Notes under the pieces: generated by a model
Database searches by the model: none
The model's input: the letters and a program-made list of their open reading frames with translations, nothing else
What the model was told of the DNA's origin: nothing
In this document: one piece after another, positions 27,718-35,530 of the stretch
Layout of the letters: each line of letters opens with the position of its first letter
Numbering within the stretch: the stretch's first letter is position 1
Assembly (NCBI RefSeq): GCF_001422485.1
Contig: NZ_LMNF01000001.1
Span: 317,900 to 381,899 of the forward strand
Reading direction: 5' to 3'
Source of the DNA: Agreia sp. Leaf283
GTDB taxonomy: Bacteria > Actinomycetota > Actinomycetes > Actinomycetales > Microbacteriaceae
DNA length: 64,000 bases
Made by a program: the position numbers and the translations under genes

Positions 27718-28476
27718 ATGACTTCGACTCCCCGCCTCGTCGCCTTCGATCTCGACGACACCCTCGCTCCGTCGAAGACGGCCATCGATCCGCGCATGGC
27801 CGACCTGCTGCTCGAGCTGCTCGAGCGCGTCGAGGTCTGCATCATCTCGGGCGGCCAGTACGGCCAGTTCACGGCCCAGGTCATCGACAGGCTCACGAAC
27901 GCGAGCGCCGCGGCCCTCGAGCGACTGCACCTCATGCCCACCTGCGGCACCCAGTACTACCGATACGGCGGAGGCACGTGGAATCAGGTCTACGCACAGA
28001 ACCTCACCGACGACGAGAAGCAGCGTGCGCTCGCCGCCGTCGAGTCGGAGGCCAAGCGGCTCGGCTACTGGGAGAGCGAGACCTGGGGCCCGATCCTCGA
28101 GGACCGCGGATCGCAGATCACGTTCTCGGCTCTCGGCCAGGGCGCTCCCGTGGCCGAGAAGTCGGTGTGGGACGCCGACGGGGTGAAGAAGAACACGCTG
28201 CGCGAGGCCGTGCAGGCGCTTCTTCCCGACCTCGAGGTGCGCAGCGGGGGCTCGACCTCCGTCGACATCACGCGACAGGGCATCGACAAGGCCTATGGAA
28301 TGACGCGCCTGGCCGAGATCACGGGAATCCCCCTCGACGACATGCTGTTCGTGGGCGACCGCCTCGACCCCGACGGCAACGACTACCCGGTGAAGGTGAT
28401 AGGGGTCGAATGCCACGCGGTCGAGGGCTGGCACGACACGGCCGCCTACCTCGACGAGCTCATCCCGACGCTGTAG
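27718..28476 (+). CDS. HAD-IIB hydrolase (phosphomannomutase/sucrose-phosphatase-like fold)
   Basis: 252 residues. Motif I AFDLDDTLAPSKT, motif II IISGGQYGQF, and motif III/IV KAYGMTRLAEITG with FVGDRLDPDGNDYPVK match the IIB subclass, including a resemblance to eukaryotic-type phosphomannomutases. The start (DLDDT) suggests a phosphatase or mutase acting on a hexose phosphate, which would fit GDP-mannose/fucose supply for the glycan locus. That link is speculative. Confidence 0.88.
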   Translation: MTSTPRLVAFDLDDTLAPSKTAIDPRMADLLLELLERVEVCIISGGQYGQFTAQVIDRLTNASAAALERLHLMPTCGTQYYRYGGGTWNQVYAQNLTDDEKQRALAAVESEAKRLGYWESETWGPILEDRGSQITFSALGQGAPVAEKSVWDADGVKKNTLREAVQALLPDLEVRSGGSTSVDITRQGIDKAYGMTRLAEITGIPLDDMLFVGDRLDPDGNDYPVKVIGVECHAVEGWHDTAAYLDELIPTL

Positions 28477-28497
28477 GCCCCCGCTCCCTGAGCCCGT

Positions 28498-28775
28498 CCG
28501 TTCCCTGAGCCTGTCGAAGGGAACCCGTCTCGACAGGCTCGACGAACGGGGGTCCCGTTCCCTGAGCCTGTCGAAGGTCCCCGTCTCGACAAGCTCGACG
28601 AACGGGGGGCCCGCTCCCTGAGCCCGTCGAAGGGCCCGTCTCGACAAGCTCGACGAACGGGGACCCCGCTCCCTGAGCCCGTCGAAGGGCCCCGTCTCGA
28701 CAAGCTCGACGAACGGGGGGCCCGTTCCCTGAGCCTGTCGAAGGGAACCCGTCTCGACAAGCTCGACGAACGGGG
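28498..28775. repeat. Five-unit tandem hairpin array (55-57 bp units)
   Basis: Units start at 28498, 28555, 28611, 28666 and 28722, preceded by a partial unit (28482-28497). Each unit joins CCGTTCCCTGAGCCTGTCGA to an inverted partner TCGACAAGCTCGACGAACGG, so each can fold into a stem of about 6 plus 11 bp with an internal loop. The array fills the gap between the convergent HAD and SDR genes. It is the densest copy of the dispersed repeat in the window. Confidence 0.9.
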
Positions 28776-28785
28776 CCGCCGGCGA

Positions 28786-29562
28786 TCACCAGGTGGAGTC
28801 GCCCCTGATCACCGCGTCGCTGCCGCCGTCGACGAACACGACCTGGCCGCAGAGGTGCGAGTTCTCCTCGCTCACAAGCCACGCGAGCAGTCGCGCCGGC
28901 ACGATCGCCTCGGCGAATCCGTTGAGCGGCATGGGCACGCCCTGGCGGATCTGCTCCCTGCCCTCCTCGGTCTCGAGCAGCGGCGCGGTCATGGGAGTCA
29001 CGATGACCCCCGGCGCGATCGCGTTCAGGGGGATGCCCGCACCGGCCCAGTCGGGCGTCGGAGCGCTGCGCCTGATCCACTGCGCGAACGCCTTCTTGGT
29101 CGAAGCGTAGATCGAGCCGCCGGTGCCTCCCTGCGACACGGCCTCGGCCCTCGCGAGCGCCGCCGCCTCGTCACCCGCGGTCATCGCGGCGACGAGTTCG
29201 TCGTCGACGGGGTGCAGGCTCGCCATGGAGGCGACCCCGACGGCGCGCGGCGCGTCGGACGTCGCGAGCAGCGGGCGGAGCCCCTCGAGCGTGGCGACCA
29301 TTCCGAAGAAGTTGACCCCGACGGTGGCGGGGATCTCGGCCGCGAGTCCTGCGATCGCGAGCACCCCGTCGATGGACCCGCCGCTGATGCGCTCGACCTC
29401 GGTCACAAGCGTCGAGCGGCCCTCCTCCGTGGTGAGGTCGACCGTGATGTCGGCGTTCTTCAGGTCGACGCCGATGACGGTGGCGCCCCGTTCCGCAAGA
29501 AGGGCGGCGGTGGCCTGCCCGATTCCGGATGCGGCTCCGGTGACGACGTACGTGCGAGTCAT
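28786..29562 (-). CDS. Short-chain dehydrogenase/reductase (hydroxysteroid-dehydrogenase-like)
   Basis: 258 residues. TGAASGIGQATA cofactor loop, DL near the second strand, LAIAGLAAE, and catalytic Tyr-x3-Lys in IYASTKKAFAQW; the FVDGGSDAVIRG end is typical. The spacing resembles 3-alpha(20-beta)-hydroxysteroid dehydrogenase-like SDRs. AAAGGAG lies upstream of the chosen ATG. Divergent from a MarR regulator, with a 13-bp palindrome between, so it is probably MarR-controlled. Confidence 0.92.
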   Translation of the reverse strand: MTRTYVVTGAASGIGQATAALLAERGATVIGVDLKNADITVDLTTEEGRSTLVTEVERISGGSIDGVLAIAGLAAEIPATVGVNFFGMVATLEGLRPLLATSDAPRAVGVASMASLHPVDDELVAAMTAGDEAAALARAEAVSQGGTGGSIYASTKKAFAQWIRRSAPTPDWAGAGIPLNAIAPGVIVTPMTAPLLETEEGREQIRQGVPMPLNGFAEAIVPARLLAWLVSEENSHLCGQVVFVDGGSDAVIRGDSTW

Positions 29563-29587
29563 GCGATCTCCTTTGATCGTGAAAAGG

Positions 29588-29600
29588 TTTCCATTGGAAA
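29588..29600. promoter_or_regulatory. Putative MarR operator palindrome
   Basis: TTTCCATTGGAAA, a perfect inverted repeat around a single T, in the 65-bp gap between the divergent SDR and MarR genes. Confidence 0.5.
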
Positions 29601-29614
29601 GCATATCTGTCGAC

Positions 29615-29620
29615 TAGCGT
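29615..29620 (+). promoter_or_regulatory. -10 box TAGCGT of the leaderless MarR gene
   Basis: TAGCGT lies 7 nt before the ATG at 29628, without a ribosome-binding site. It supports this ATG over the GTG at 29619, which overlaps the box. Confidence 0.5.
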
Positions 29621-29627
29621 GGACTCC

Positions 29628-30125
29628 ATGGTCGGCGGCGAATCCTCAGGCGAGCAGGCCGCTCCTCTGCAGTACCGCTCCGAGCTCGTCGCGATCCTTG
29701 CCGACCTGCAGGGCGTGTGGGACTCGCCGCGGTTCCAGTCCGGCATCGCGCACTCGCGACGACGCGACTTCGGCGCCATCGAGGTGCGCATCCTCTGGAC
29801 CCTGGCCCGTCGCGGCCCGCTCCGGTCGTCGGCCCTCGCCCAGCTGCTGGTGACCGGCGCCCCGACGATCAGCAAGGCGCTCGTCAAGCTGACGGCATCC
29901 GGTCTCGTTCGCCGCGATGTCGACGCCAGCGACGGCCGCGCGCACACGATCGCGCTCACCGATGCGGGAGTGGCCGCCGCGCAGGACCTCTACGACGCGG
30001 GCGACGACATGATCTCCGAGCTTCTCGCGGACTGGCCGGCCGACGAGGCCGCCGACTTCACGCGCTTCGCCCGACGCTTCCTCGAACAGACCATCGCCTA
30101 CGCGACGCGCCTGCCCGCTCCCTGA
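29628..30125 (+). CDS. MarR-family transcriptional regulator
   Basis: 165 residues. The winged helix is visible: LLWTLARRGPLRSS-like ILWTLARRGPLRSSALAQLL, recognition helix GAPTISKALVKLTASGLVRR, wing DVDASDGRAHTIALTDAG. A helical dimer interface flanks it. Its stop codon TGA is supplied by the first base triplet of a dispersed repeat (GCTCCCTGAGC). It is divergent from the SDR gene and probably represses it. Confidence 0.9.
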   Translation: MVGGESSGEQAAPLQYRSELVAILADLQGVWDSPRFQSGIAHSRRRDFGAIEVRILWTLARRGPLRSSALAQLLVTGAPTISKALVKLTASGLVRRDVDASDGRAHTIALTDAGVAAAQDLYDAGDDMISELLADWPADEAADFTRFARRFLEQTIAYATRLPAP

Positions 30126-30210
30126 GCTCGTTCCCTGAGCTTGTCGAAGGGGTGCCCCTCGACAGGCTCAGGGAACGGCGGGAGGGCCCTTCGACAGGCT
30201 CAGGGAACGA
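30116..30210. repeat. Dispersed repeat cluster providing the stop codons of two genes
   Basis: Four copies of the element, two in each orientation. The TGA at 30123-30125 inside the first copy ends the MarR gene. The TGA (30200-30202, minus strand) in the last copy ends the glycosyltransferase gene as CTC-GTT-CCC-TGA. Confidence 0.85.
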
Positions 30211-30931
30211 GGCGCAGGATGCGCCGGGCCCAGCGCAGCCACGGCAGATCGTGCGGCCAGTGGATGAACAGGGAGTGGAACCCCCGGCCGATGCGGGTGG
30301 CGAAACCGCTCGCATCGAAGAGCGGACGCATCGAGATGCCCATTCCCAGCCCTCGCACGTAGCGGATGCGTCGGCGCGGCCCGATGTGCATCGACAGGTC
30401 CATGTCGTCGTGAACGACCTCGTCTCCGCGGTGCACGGCGTCGCTCACCGACACCCAGGCATCGCGCCGGATGGCGAAGTTCGAGCCGAAGAGCGGCGGA
30501 TGCCCGAGGGCCAGGAACACCGTGCCGAAGTAGGCGCCCAGATAGAACAGCGCCAGGGGCGCACGCAGGGCCTTCGGCCCGTCGATGAAGTGCGCGCCGC
30601 CGGTGACGGCGACGGCATCCGGATGCCTGACCAGGGCCCGTTCGATCAGCTCGAGCCAGTCGCGCCCGGGCAGGCAATCGGCATCCAGTCTCGCGATGAC
30701 GTCGCAGGCGGCCTCGTCGTAGCCGGCCGCGCTGGCCGCCGGGATTCCGCCGCCCTCGATGAAGACCACGCGGGCGCCGGCGTCGCGGGCGACACGGGCG
30801 CTGTCGTCGGTCGATCCGTTGTCGACGACGACGATCTCATCGGGCCGGCGCGACTGGCCCGCGATCGCGCGCAGGCAGCGCGCCAGCAGGTCGGCGTCGT
30901 CCTTGACAGGGATGACGACCGAGATCGTCAG
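30200..30931 (-). CDS. Family 2 glycosyltransferase, probable CTG start
   Basis: 243 residues if started at the CTG at 30931. The GT-A fold begins at once ([20 protein letters not shown]), then [19 protein letters not shown], the [11 protein letters not shown] metal-binding region (D-x-D), [10 protein letters not shown] and [11 protein letters not shown]. No ATG, GTG or TTG exists in frame before codon 55, well inside the domain; upstream the frame crosses the diacylglycerol-kinase gene without a start. The CTG overlaps that gene's TGA (CTGA), so coupled initiation at CTG is the best reading; a nearby sequencing error is the alternative. The stop codon lies in a dispersed repeat. Confidence 0.8.
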   Translation of the reverse strand: MTISVVIPVKDDADLLARCLRAIAGQSRRPDEIVVVDNGSTDDSARVARDAGARVVFIEGGGIPAASAAGYDEAACDVIARLDADCLPGRDWLELIERALVRHPDAVAVTGGAHFIDGPKALRAPLALFYLGAYFGTVFLALGHPPLFGSNFAIRRDAWVSVSDAVHRGDEVVHDDMDLSMHIGPRRRIRYVRGLGMGISMRPLFDASGFATRIGRGFHSLFIHWPHDLPWLRWARRILRLVP

Positions 30932-32052
30932 CGCGATGGCGTCTCGTCGCCCGATGCCTCGAAGAGGTCCGACTCGGCGTCGTCGCCGTCTTCGATGCGT
31001 TCGCCCGGCAGCTGGGTCTCTTCCGGCTCGTCCTCGGGCTGCGGCTCCTCGAGCGTGGCGGCCGCCGGGATGCGCACGCGCAGCGCGCCCGCGTCGACCC
31101 AGGTGCGGAAGGCGACCGTGGTGCCGAAGCTGTCGCCATCGAGCTCGATGTCGTGGGCACGGTCGAGCTTCACGACGAGCTCCTTGCCCTTCACGTAGTT
31201 GAGGGCGCGCACCTCTTTCGACAGACCGGCAAGGCGGCGGCCCGCGGCGGTGCGGCGCAGCACGCCGTTCTCCCAGACGATCTTCACGATGATCTGCACC
31301 CAGCCCACGACGCCCTTGGGTCGCAGCATCACGATGTCGAAGAGTCCGTCGTCGACGGCCGCCTCGGGAAGCAGCAGGATGTTGGCCGGCAGCGAGCCGC
31401 AGTTGCCGATGATGATGGTGTGGGCGCGCACGGAGTGGTTGCCCTGCTTGTCGAGGTTGTAGCGCATGCGCAGCTCGTTCTTGTCGCGCAGGGCCTTGGC
31501 GATGGCGCTCACATAGGCCAGCCAGCCGACCTTCTTCTTGAGGTCGTCGTCGGTGTTCGCGATCATCGTGGCGTCGATGCCGAGACCGGCCATCACCACG
31601 AAGGCGAACTTCTCGACAGAGCTGTCCTCGCGGCGCACCTGGATCATGCCGACGTCGATCGCCCGATCGTCGCCCGAGAACGCGGTCTCGACGGCGTGGT
31701 CGAGGTCGTTCAGGGTGAGGTCGAGGTTGCGGGCGAGCAGGTTGCCCGTTCCGCTGGGAAGCAGGGCGAGCGAGGCCTCGCTTCCGTGCACGGCTTCGGC
31801 GACCGACCGCACCGTGCCGTCACCGCCGGCCGCGAGGATCATGTCGGCACCGGCATCCAGAGCGTCTTTCGTGACACCCTGCCCCGGGTCGTCGACGCTC
31901 GTCTCGAACCAGAGCGTCTCGCCCCACCCGTTGGGGCCCTCGTGCCGCTCGACCGAGGCGCGCAGCGCGTCGAGGTCGACCTTGATCGGGTTGTAGACGA
32001 CGGCGGCGACGGGCTTCTGGCTGTCGGATGCGTCGGGCTGGTTTTCGCTCAT
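30928..32052 (-). CDS. Diacylglycerol/sphingosine-kinase-family lipid kinase
   Basis: 374 residues. The DAGK catalytic domain has VVYNPIK, the nucleotide loop [17 protein letters not shown], and [14 protein letters not shown]; the rest follows the LCB5/YegS fold ([31 protein letters not shown]). It probably phosphorylates diacylglycerol or a related lipid. The C-terminal ~40 residues are acidic and disordered. TACCCT lies 6 nt before the ATG, so it is likely leaderless. Followed by the family 2 glycosyltransferase, whose likely start overlaps this stop. Confidence 0.93.
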   Translation of the reverse strand: MSENQPDASDSQKPVAAVVYNPIKVDLDALRASVERHEGPNGWGETLWFETSVDDPGQGVTKDALDAGADMILAAGGDGTVRSVAEAVHGSEASLALLPSGTGNLLARNLDLTLNDLDHAVETAFSGDDRAIDVGMIQVRREDSSVEKFAFVVMAGLGIDATMIANTDDDLKKKVGWLAYVSAIAKALRDKNELRMRYNLDKQGNHSVRAHTIIIGNCGSLPANILLLPEAAVDDGLFDIVMLRPKGVVGWVQIIVKIVWENGVLRRTAAGRRLAGLSKEVRALNYVKGKELVVKLDRAHDIELDGDSFGTTVAFRTWVDAGALRVRIPAAATLEEPQPEDEPEETQLPGERIEDGDDAESDLFEASGDETPSR

Positions 32053-32058
32053 GGGTCA

Positions 32059-32064
32059 AGGGTA
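32059..32064 (-). promoter_or_regulatory. -10 box TACCCT of the leaderless lipid-kinase gene
   Basis: TACCCT on the minus strand, then 6 nt, then the ATG at 32052. The same TACCCT-N6-ATG occurs at 33920 and 44579. Confidence 0.6.
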
Positions 32065-32161
32065 TGGGTGACGTGCGATTGCGGGAATATATCCCTCCGA
32101 CCGGATGCGCAAACGGCCGCGGAGGCCCTAAACTCTCCCGTCGATTCGCGGCCCCTCCCGC

Positions 32162-32167
32162 TAGGCT
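32162..32167 (+). promoter_or_regulatory. -10 box TAGGCT of the leaderless aminotransferase gene
   Basis: TAGGCT lies 8 nt before the GTG at 32176; no Shine-Dalgarno-like sequence intervenes. Confidence 0.55.
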
Positions 32168-32175
32168 TGACTCTT

Positions 32176-33378
32176 GTGACCGAACCCACCCGCATCTCGC
32201 ACCGCATCGCATCCATCGCCGAATCGGCGACCCTGAAGGTCGACAGCAAGGCCAAGGCGCTCCAGGCGCAGGGCCGCCCTGTCATCAGCTACGCGGCGGG
32301 CGAGCCCGACTTCGCCACCCCCTCGCACATCGTCGAAGCGGCGTCGCGCGCCGTGCTCGATCCCAAGAACTACAAGTACACCCCCGCGGTGGGCCTGCCC
32401 GACCTGCGCGAGGCCATCGCGGCGAAGACGCTGCGCGACTCGGGGCTCGAGGTGTCTGCCTCGCAGGTCATCGTCACCAACGGCGGCAAGCAGGCCGTCT
32501 ACCAGAGCTTCGCCACACTGCTCGATCCGGGCGACGAGGTGCTCGTGCCCACTCCCTACTGGACCACGTACCCCGAGGCGATCCGTCTCGCGGGAGGCGT
32601 GCCGGTGGACGTGTTCGCGGGCAGCGACCAGAACTACCTCGTGACCGTCGAGCAGCTCGAGGCCGCACGCACCGAGCGCACCAAGGTGCTGCTGTTCGTG
32701 TCGCCGTCGAACCCGACCGGCGCGGTGTATTCAGAGGAGCAGACCAAGGCGATCGGCGAATGGGCCGACGAGCACGGACTCTGGGTCATCAGCGACGAGA
32801 TCTACCAGAACCTCACCTATGACGGAGTGAAGGCGGTGTCGATCGTCGAGGCCGTTCCGGCGCTGGCCGACCGCACGATCCTGGTCAACGGCGTCGCGAA
32901 GACGTATGCCATGACCGGATGGCGGGTCGGGTGGATGGTCGGCCCGGCCGACGCCATCAAGGGCGCCGCGAACCTGCAGTCGCACCTCTCGAGCAACGTC
33001 TCGAACGTGTCGCAGCGCGCCGCCATCGAGGCCTTGAACGGTCCGCAGGACGCGGTCGAGGAGATGCGCCAGGCCTTCGACCGTCGGCGCAAGACCATCG
33101 TCGCGGGTCTCAACGAGATCGAGGGAATCGTCTGCCCGACTCCCGAGGGCGCGTTCTACGTCTACCCCGACGTCACCGGGCTGCTGGGGCGCACATGGGG
33201 CGGAGTCACTCCCACCACGTCGCTCGAGCTGGCCGATCTGATCCTCGACCAGGCCGAGGTCGCCGTCGTTCCCGGTGAGGCCTTCGGTCCCAGCGGGTTC
33301 CTGCGTCTGTCGTACGCCCTGGGCGACGAGCCGCTGGCCGAGGGCATCGCCCGCCTGCAGAAGCTCTTCGCGGTCTAG
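32176..33378 (+). CDS. Class I PLP-dependent aminotransferase (aspartate aminotransferase type)
   Basis: 400 residues. The class I signatures are intact: [59 protein letters not shown], the PLP lysine in [16 protein letters not shown], and [10 protein letters not shown] with the carboxylate-binding Arg. Transfer of amino groups between aspartate and 2-oxoglutarate is the likely role. The GTG at 32176 fits the protein start; much longer readings are antisense to the lipid-kinase gene. Confidence 0.95.
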   Translation: MTEPTRISHRIASIAESATLKVDSKAKALQAQGRPVISYAAGEPDFATPSHIVEAASRAVLDPKNYKYTPAVGLPDLREAIAAKTLRDSGLEVSASQVIVTNGGKQAVYQSFATLLDPGDEVLVPTPYWTTYPEAIRLAGGVPVDVFAGSDQNYLVTVEQLEAARTERTKVLLFVSPSNPTGAVYSEEQTKAIGEWADEHGLWVISDEIYQNLTYDGVKAVSIVEAVPALADRTILVNGVAKTYAMTGWRVGWMVGPADAIKGAANLQSHLSSNVSNVSQRAAIEALNGPQDAVEEMRQAFDRRRKTIVAGLNEIEGIVCPTPEGAFYVYPDVTGLLGRTWGGVTPTTSLELADLILDQAEVAVVPGEAFGPSGFLRLSYALGDEPLAEGIARLQKLFAV

Positions 33379-33400
33379 CCTCTAGCGGGTCGGGTCGGTT

Positions 33401-33473
33401 TCCCTTCGACAGGCTCAGGGAACGGCCCTTCGACAGGCTCAGGCAACGGCCCTGCCACAGGCTCAGGGAACGA
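33401..33473 (-). repeat. Three dispersed repeat elements
   Basis: Three copies of CCCTTCGACAGGCTCAGGGA, two with small changes, between the convergent aminotransferase and DoxX genes. Confidence 0.85.
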
Positions 33474-33478
33474 CAGGC

Positions 33479-33829
33479 CTAGACGCTGAGCAGGCGCAGC
33501 ACGAGGGCGGCGATGCCCACCACCAGGAGCACCACGGGAGCTCCGAGTCCCTTGGTGTCGCTCACGCGCAGGTGGGCGACGACGGCGCCGATGAAGTAGA
33601 CGATCACACCGATGGCCGCGGCGACGCCGATGGGCCACCAGAAGATGCCGGCCACGAGACCGAGGGCGGCCGCGATCTCGAGCACCCCGAGCATCCAGAC
33701 CCTGTCGCGGGGCATGCGCACCACGTCCATGCCCTTCATGACGGTCTCGTTCTTGATGAGCTTGTTGTAGCCCGAGCCGCCGACGGCGATGGCGAGCAGG
33801 GCGGACACGATGATCGAAGCGAGGAACAT
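33479..33829 (-). CDS. DoxX-family membrane protein
   Basis: 116 residues with four membrane helices. The DoxX pattern is clear: [20 protein letters not shown], the [20 protein letters not shown] helix, [20 protein letters not shown] with HLRV at its end, and a last hydrophobic stretch. DoxX proteins are linked to redox or sulfur stress in some bacteria. Divergent from a MarR regulator 102 bp away, which may control it. Confidence 0.9.
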   Translation of the reverse strand: MFLASIIVSALLAIAVGGSGYNKLIKNETVMKGMDVVRMPRDRVWMLGVLEIAAALGLVAGIFWWPIGVAAAIGVIVYFIGAVVAHLRVSDTKGLGAPVVLLVVGIAALVLRLLSV

Positions 33830-33919
33830 GGGTTTTCTCCTGAGGTCGTGGCCAACGATACGACATCAGATCATCCGAAGCAAGACGATCTCACTCTGGA
33901 CGAACTCGGCCGGGAGTCG

Positions 33920-33925
33920 TACCCT
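33920..33925 (+). promoter_or_regulatory. -10 box TACCCT of the leaderless MarR gene
   Basis: TACCCT, then TGGGTC, then the ATG at 33932; no ribosome-binding site. Confidence 0.6.
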
Positions 33926-33931
33926 TGGGTC

Positions 33932-34447
33932 ATGTCCCGCGACTCGATCGATATCTCCTCCGAGGCGTGCGCCGGTGCTGTTCAGGCTTCGATGCCGACG
34001 GGAGTCTGCTCCTCGGTCGACCACCCCGAGACGGCCGATCTCACCTGGCTGATGCATAGGGCAGCCGAGGTGCTGCGTGCCGACTTCGACGCTGTCGCGA
34101 AGGCAGCGGGGCTGGCCGATCTGCGCGACTGGCTGGTGTTGTCGGTGGTGACCGACGGCATCCCCCGCACCCAGCTCGAGATCGCCCGACAGCTCGGGAT
34201 CGACAAGACCACGCTCATCGCGGTGCTCGATCGGCTCGAGGGCCGCGACCTCATCGTGCGCAGCGCCTCGCCGACCGACAGGCGGGTGCGCATCCCCGCT
34301 GCGACGGCGGCGGGCACAGCGGTCTATCAGAAGGTCACCGTGGAACGCGACGCCGCCATCGCGGCCAGACTGGGCGACGTGCCCGAGGCCGAGCAGCGGG
34401 CGCTGCGCTCGGCGCTGTGGACTATCGCCAGCGCGCCGTCGGCCTAG
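33932..34447 (+). CDS. MarR-family transcriptional regulator
   Basis: 171 residues. The winged helix has PRTQLEIARQLGIDKTTLIA, VLDRLEGRDLIVRSASPTDR and wing RRVRIPAATAAG. The first ~35 residues are a variable tail containing two Cys (EACAG and GVCSS), which could sense oxidants, but this is a guess. The ATG is fixed by the TACCCT box. Divergent from DoxX, a frequent MarR target. Confidence 0.9.
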   Translation: MSRDSIDISSEACAGAVQASMPTGVCSSVDHPETADLTWLMHRAAEVLRADFDAVAKAAGLADLRDWLVLSVVTDGIPRTQLEIARQLGIDKTTLIAVLDRLEGRDLIVRSASPTDRRVRIPAATAAGTAVYQKVTVERDAAIAARLGDVPEAEQRALRSALWTIASAPSA

Positions 34448-34460
34448 CCCTGGCGGGCTG

Positions 34461-34742
34461 TTACTTCGAGGCCTTCTTCTCTTTCTTCGAGATCGTCTCG
34501 CGCTCGGCCTCGAGCGTGGCCCGCAGATTGTCGTCGATGCGGTCGTCGACGACACCGAGGAACGGGTTGGCCAGCCGCTTCTTCGCGGGCAGCGACGACA
34601 GGTAGGCGGTGGCCGCCTTCTGCACGCGAACGGTCGCCCGCTCGATCTTCGAGACCGACGCATCGGGGGTGGCGGCGATCTCCGCGTGCTTCCCCAGAGC
34701 CTTGATGAGTTCGGCCAGCGCCGTGGTGATCTTCTTCGTCAT
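34461..34742 (-). CDS. Small charged hypothetical protein
   Basis: 93 residues, Ala/Lys/Glu-rich and probably all-helical, with no membrane segment or recognised domain. It begins MTKKITTALAELIKALGKHA and ends KKEKKASK. Convergent with the MarR gene (13-bp gap). Coding seems likely from codon bias, but function is unknown. Confidence 0.65.
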   Translation of the reverse strand: MTKKITTALAELIKALGKHAEIAATPDASVSKIERATVRVQKAATAYLSSLPAKKRLANPFLGVVDDRIDDNLRATLEAERETISKKEKKASK

Positions 34743-34937
34743 GGGGGCATTCTCTCAGGCCAAGGTTAACGCGCAAGTCGAAGGCGATCATTGCTCACAA
34801 GCGCTGTTCCGCCCCGAACGGATGTGCAGAATCGAGCGCCACGGGGCGTGTCGTCGAGCGGGGTTCTACGATGGGTCAGGGCCCCGACGTCTGACCGGAT
34901 CGCCCTCCCCCACTCTGCCGACGAAAGCCCTTCTTCT

Positions 34938-35519
34938 ATGCGCATCGAACTCATCCGCCACGGCCAGACGGACTGGAACCGCGACGACCGGCTGCAGGGA
35001 TCGAGCGACATTCCCCTCAACGCGACCGGCCGTGCGCAGGCCGTCGAGACCGCGGCCCTGCTCGCCGACCAGGGCCTGGCCGCCATCGTGTCGTCGCCGT
35101 TGGCGCGCGCCCGCGACACCGCTCGCATCATCGCCGACATCCTCGGCATCGAGCTCGGCGCCAGCTACGACGACCTCATCGAGCGCGACTACGCCTCCTT
35201 CGAGGGAACCGTGGCGTCGGGCCCCATGCCCGACGAGCCCGACGCCGAGTACCCCGATATCGAGAGCCGCGAGTCCGTGACGGTGCGCGGCATGCGCGCG
35301 ATCGGCGAGATCCGCGACACACGACTGCCGATCGACGGGCCGGATGCGACGATCGCCGCGGTCTGCCACGGCACGATCATCCGATACGTCCTCTCCGAGA
35401 TCCTCGGCGAGGAGATCCCCCACATCCACAACGCCGCCATCAACGAGATCGAGTGGGCCGACGGCTCGTGGCGCGTGCTGAGCGTCAACCGCATGCCGAC
35501 GCTCGACGTCTCGGAGTAG
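34938..35519 (+). CDS. Histidine phosphatase (phosphoglycerate-mutase-like)
   Basis: 193 residues. The catalytic LIRHGQTDWNRDDRLQGSSD, the SSPLARARDTARI second motif, the acidic LIERDYASFEG, and AAVCHGTIIRYVL with the second catalytic His are intact. Members remove phosphate from sugar phosphates, nucleotides or similar. TACGAT near 34866 may be its -10; the start at 34938 agrees with the family N-terminus. Confidence 0.92.
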   Translation: MRIELIRHGQTDWNRDDRLQGSSDIPLNATGRAQAVETAALLADQGLAAIVSSPLARARDTARIIADILGIELGASYDDLIERDYASFEGTVASGPMPDEPDAEYPDIESRESVTVRGMRAIGEIRDTRLPIDGPDATIAAVCHGTIIRYVLSEILGEEIPHIHNAAINEIEWADGSWRVLSVNRMPTLDVSE

Positions 35520-35530
35520 TTCCTCCTGCG

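Noticed and set aside
28498-28775. CRISPR-like array
   Set aside because: Units are 55-57 bp, adjacent without unique spacers, and each is a self-complementary hairpin; no cas genes nearby.
31153-32175. 340-residue extension of the aminotransferase
   Set aside because: It is antisense to the lipid-kinase gene; the conserved protein starts at the GTG at 32176.
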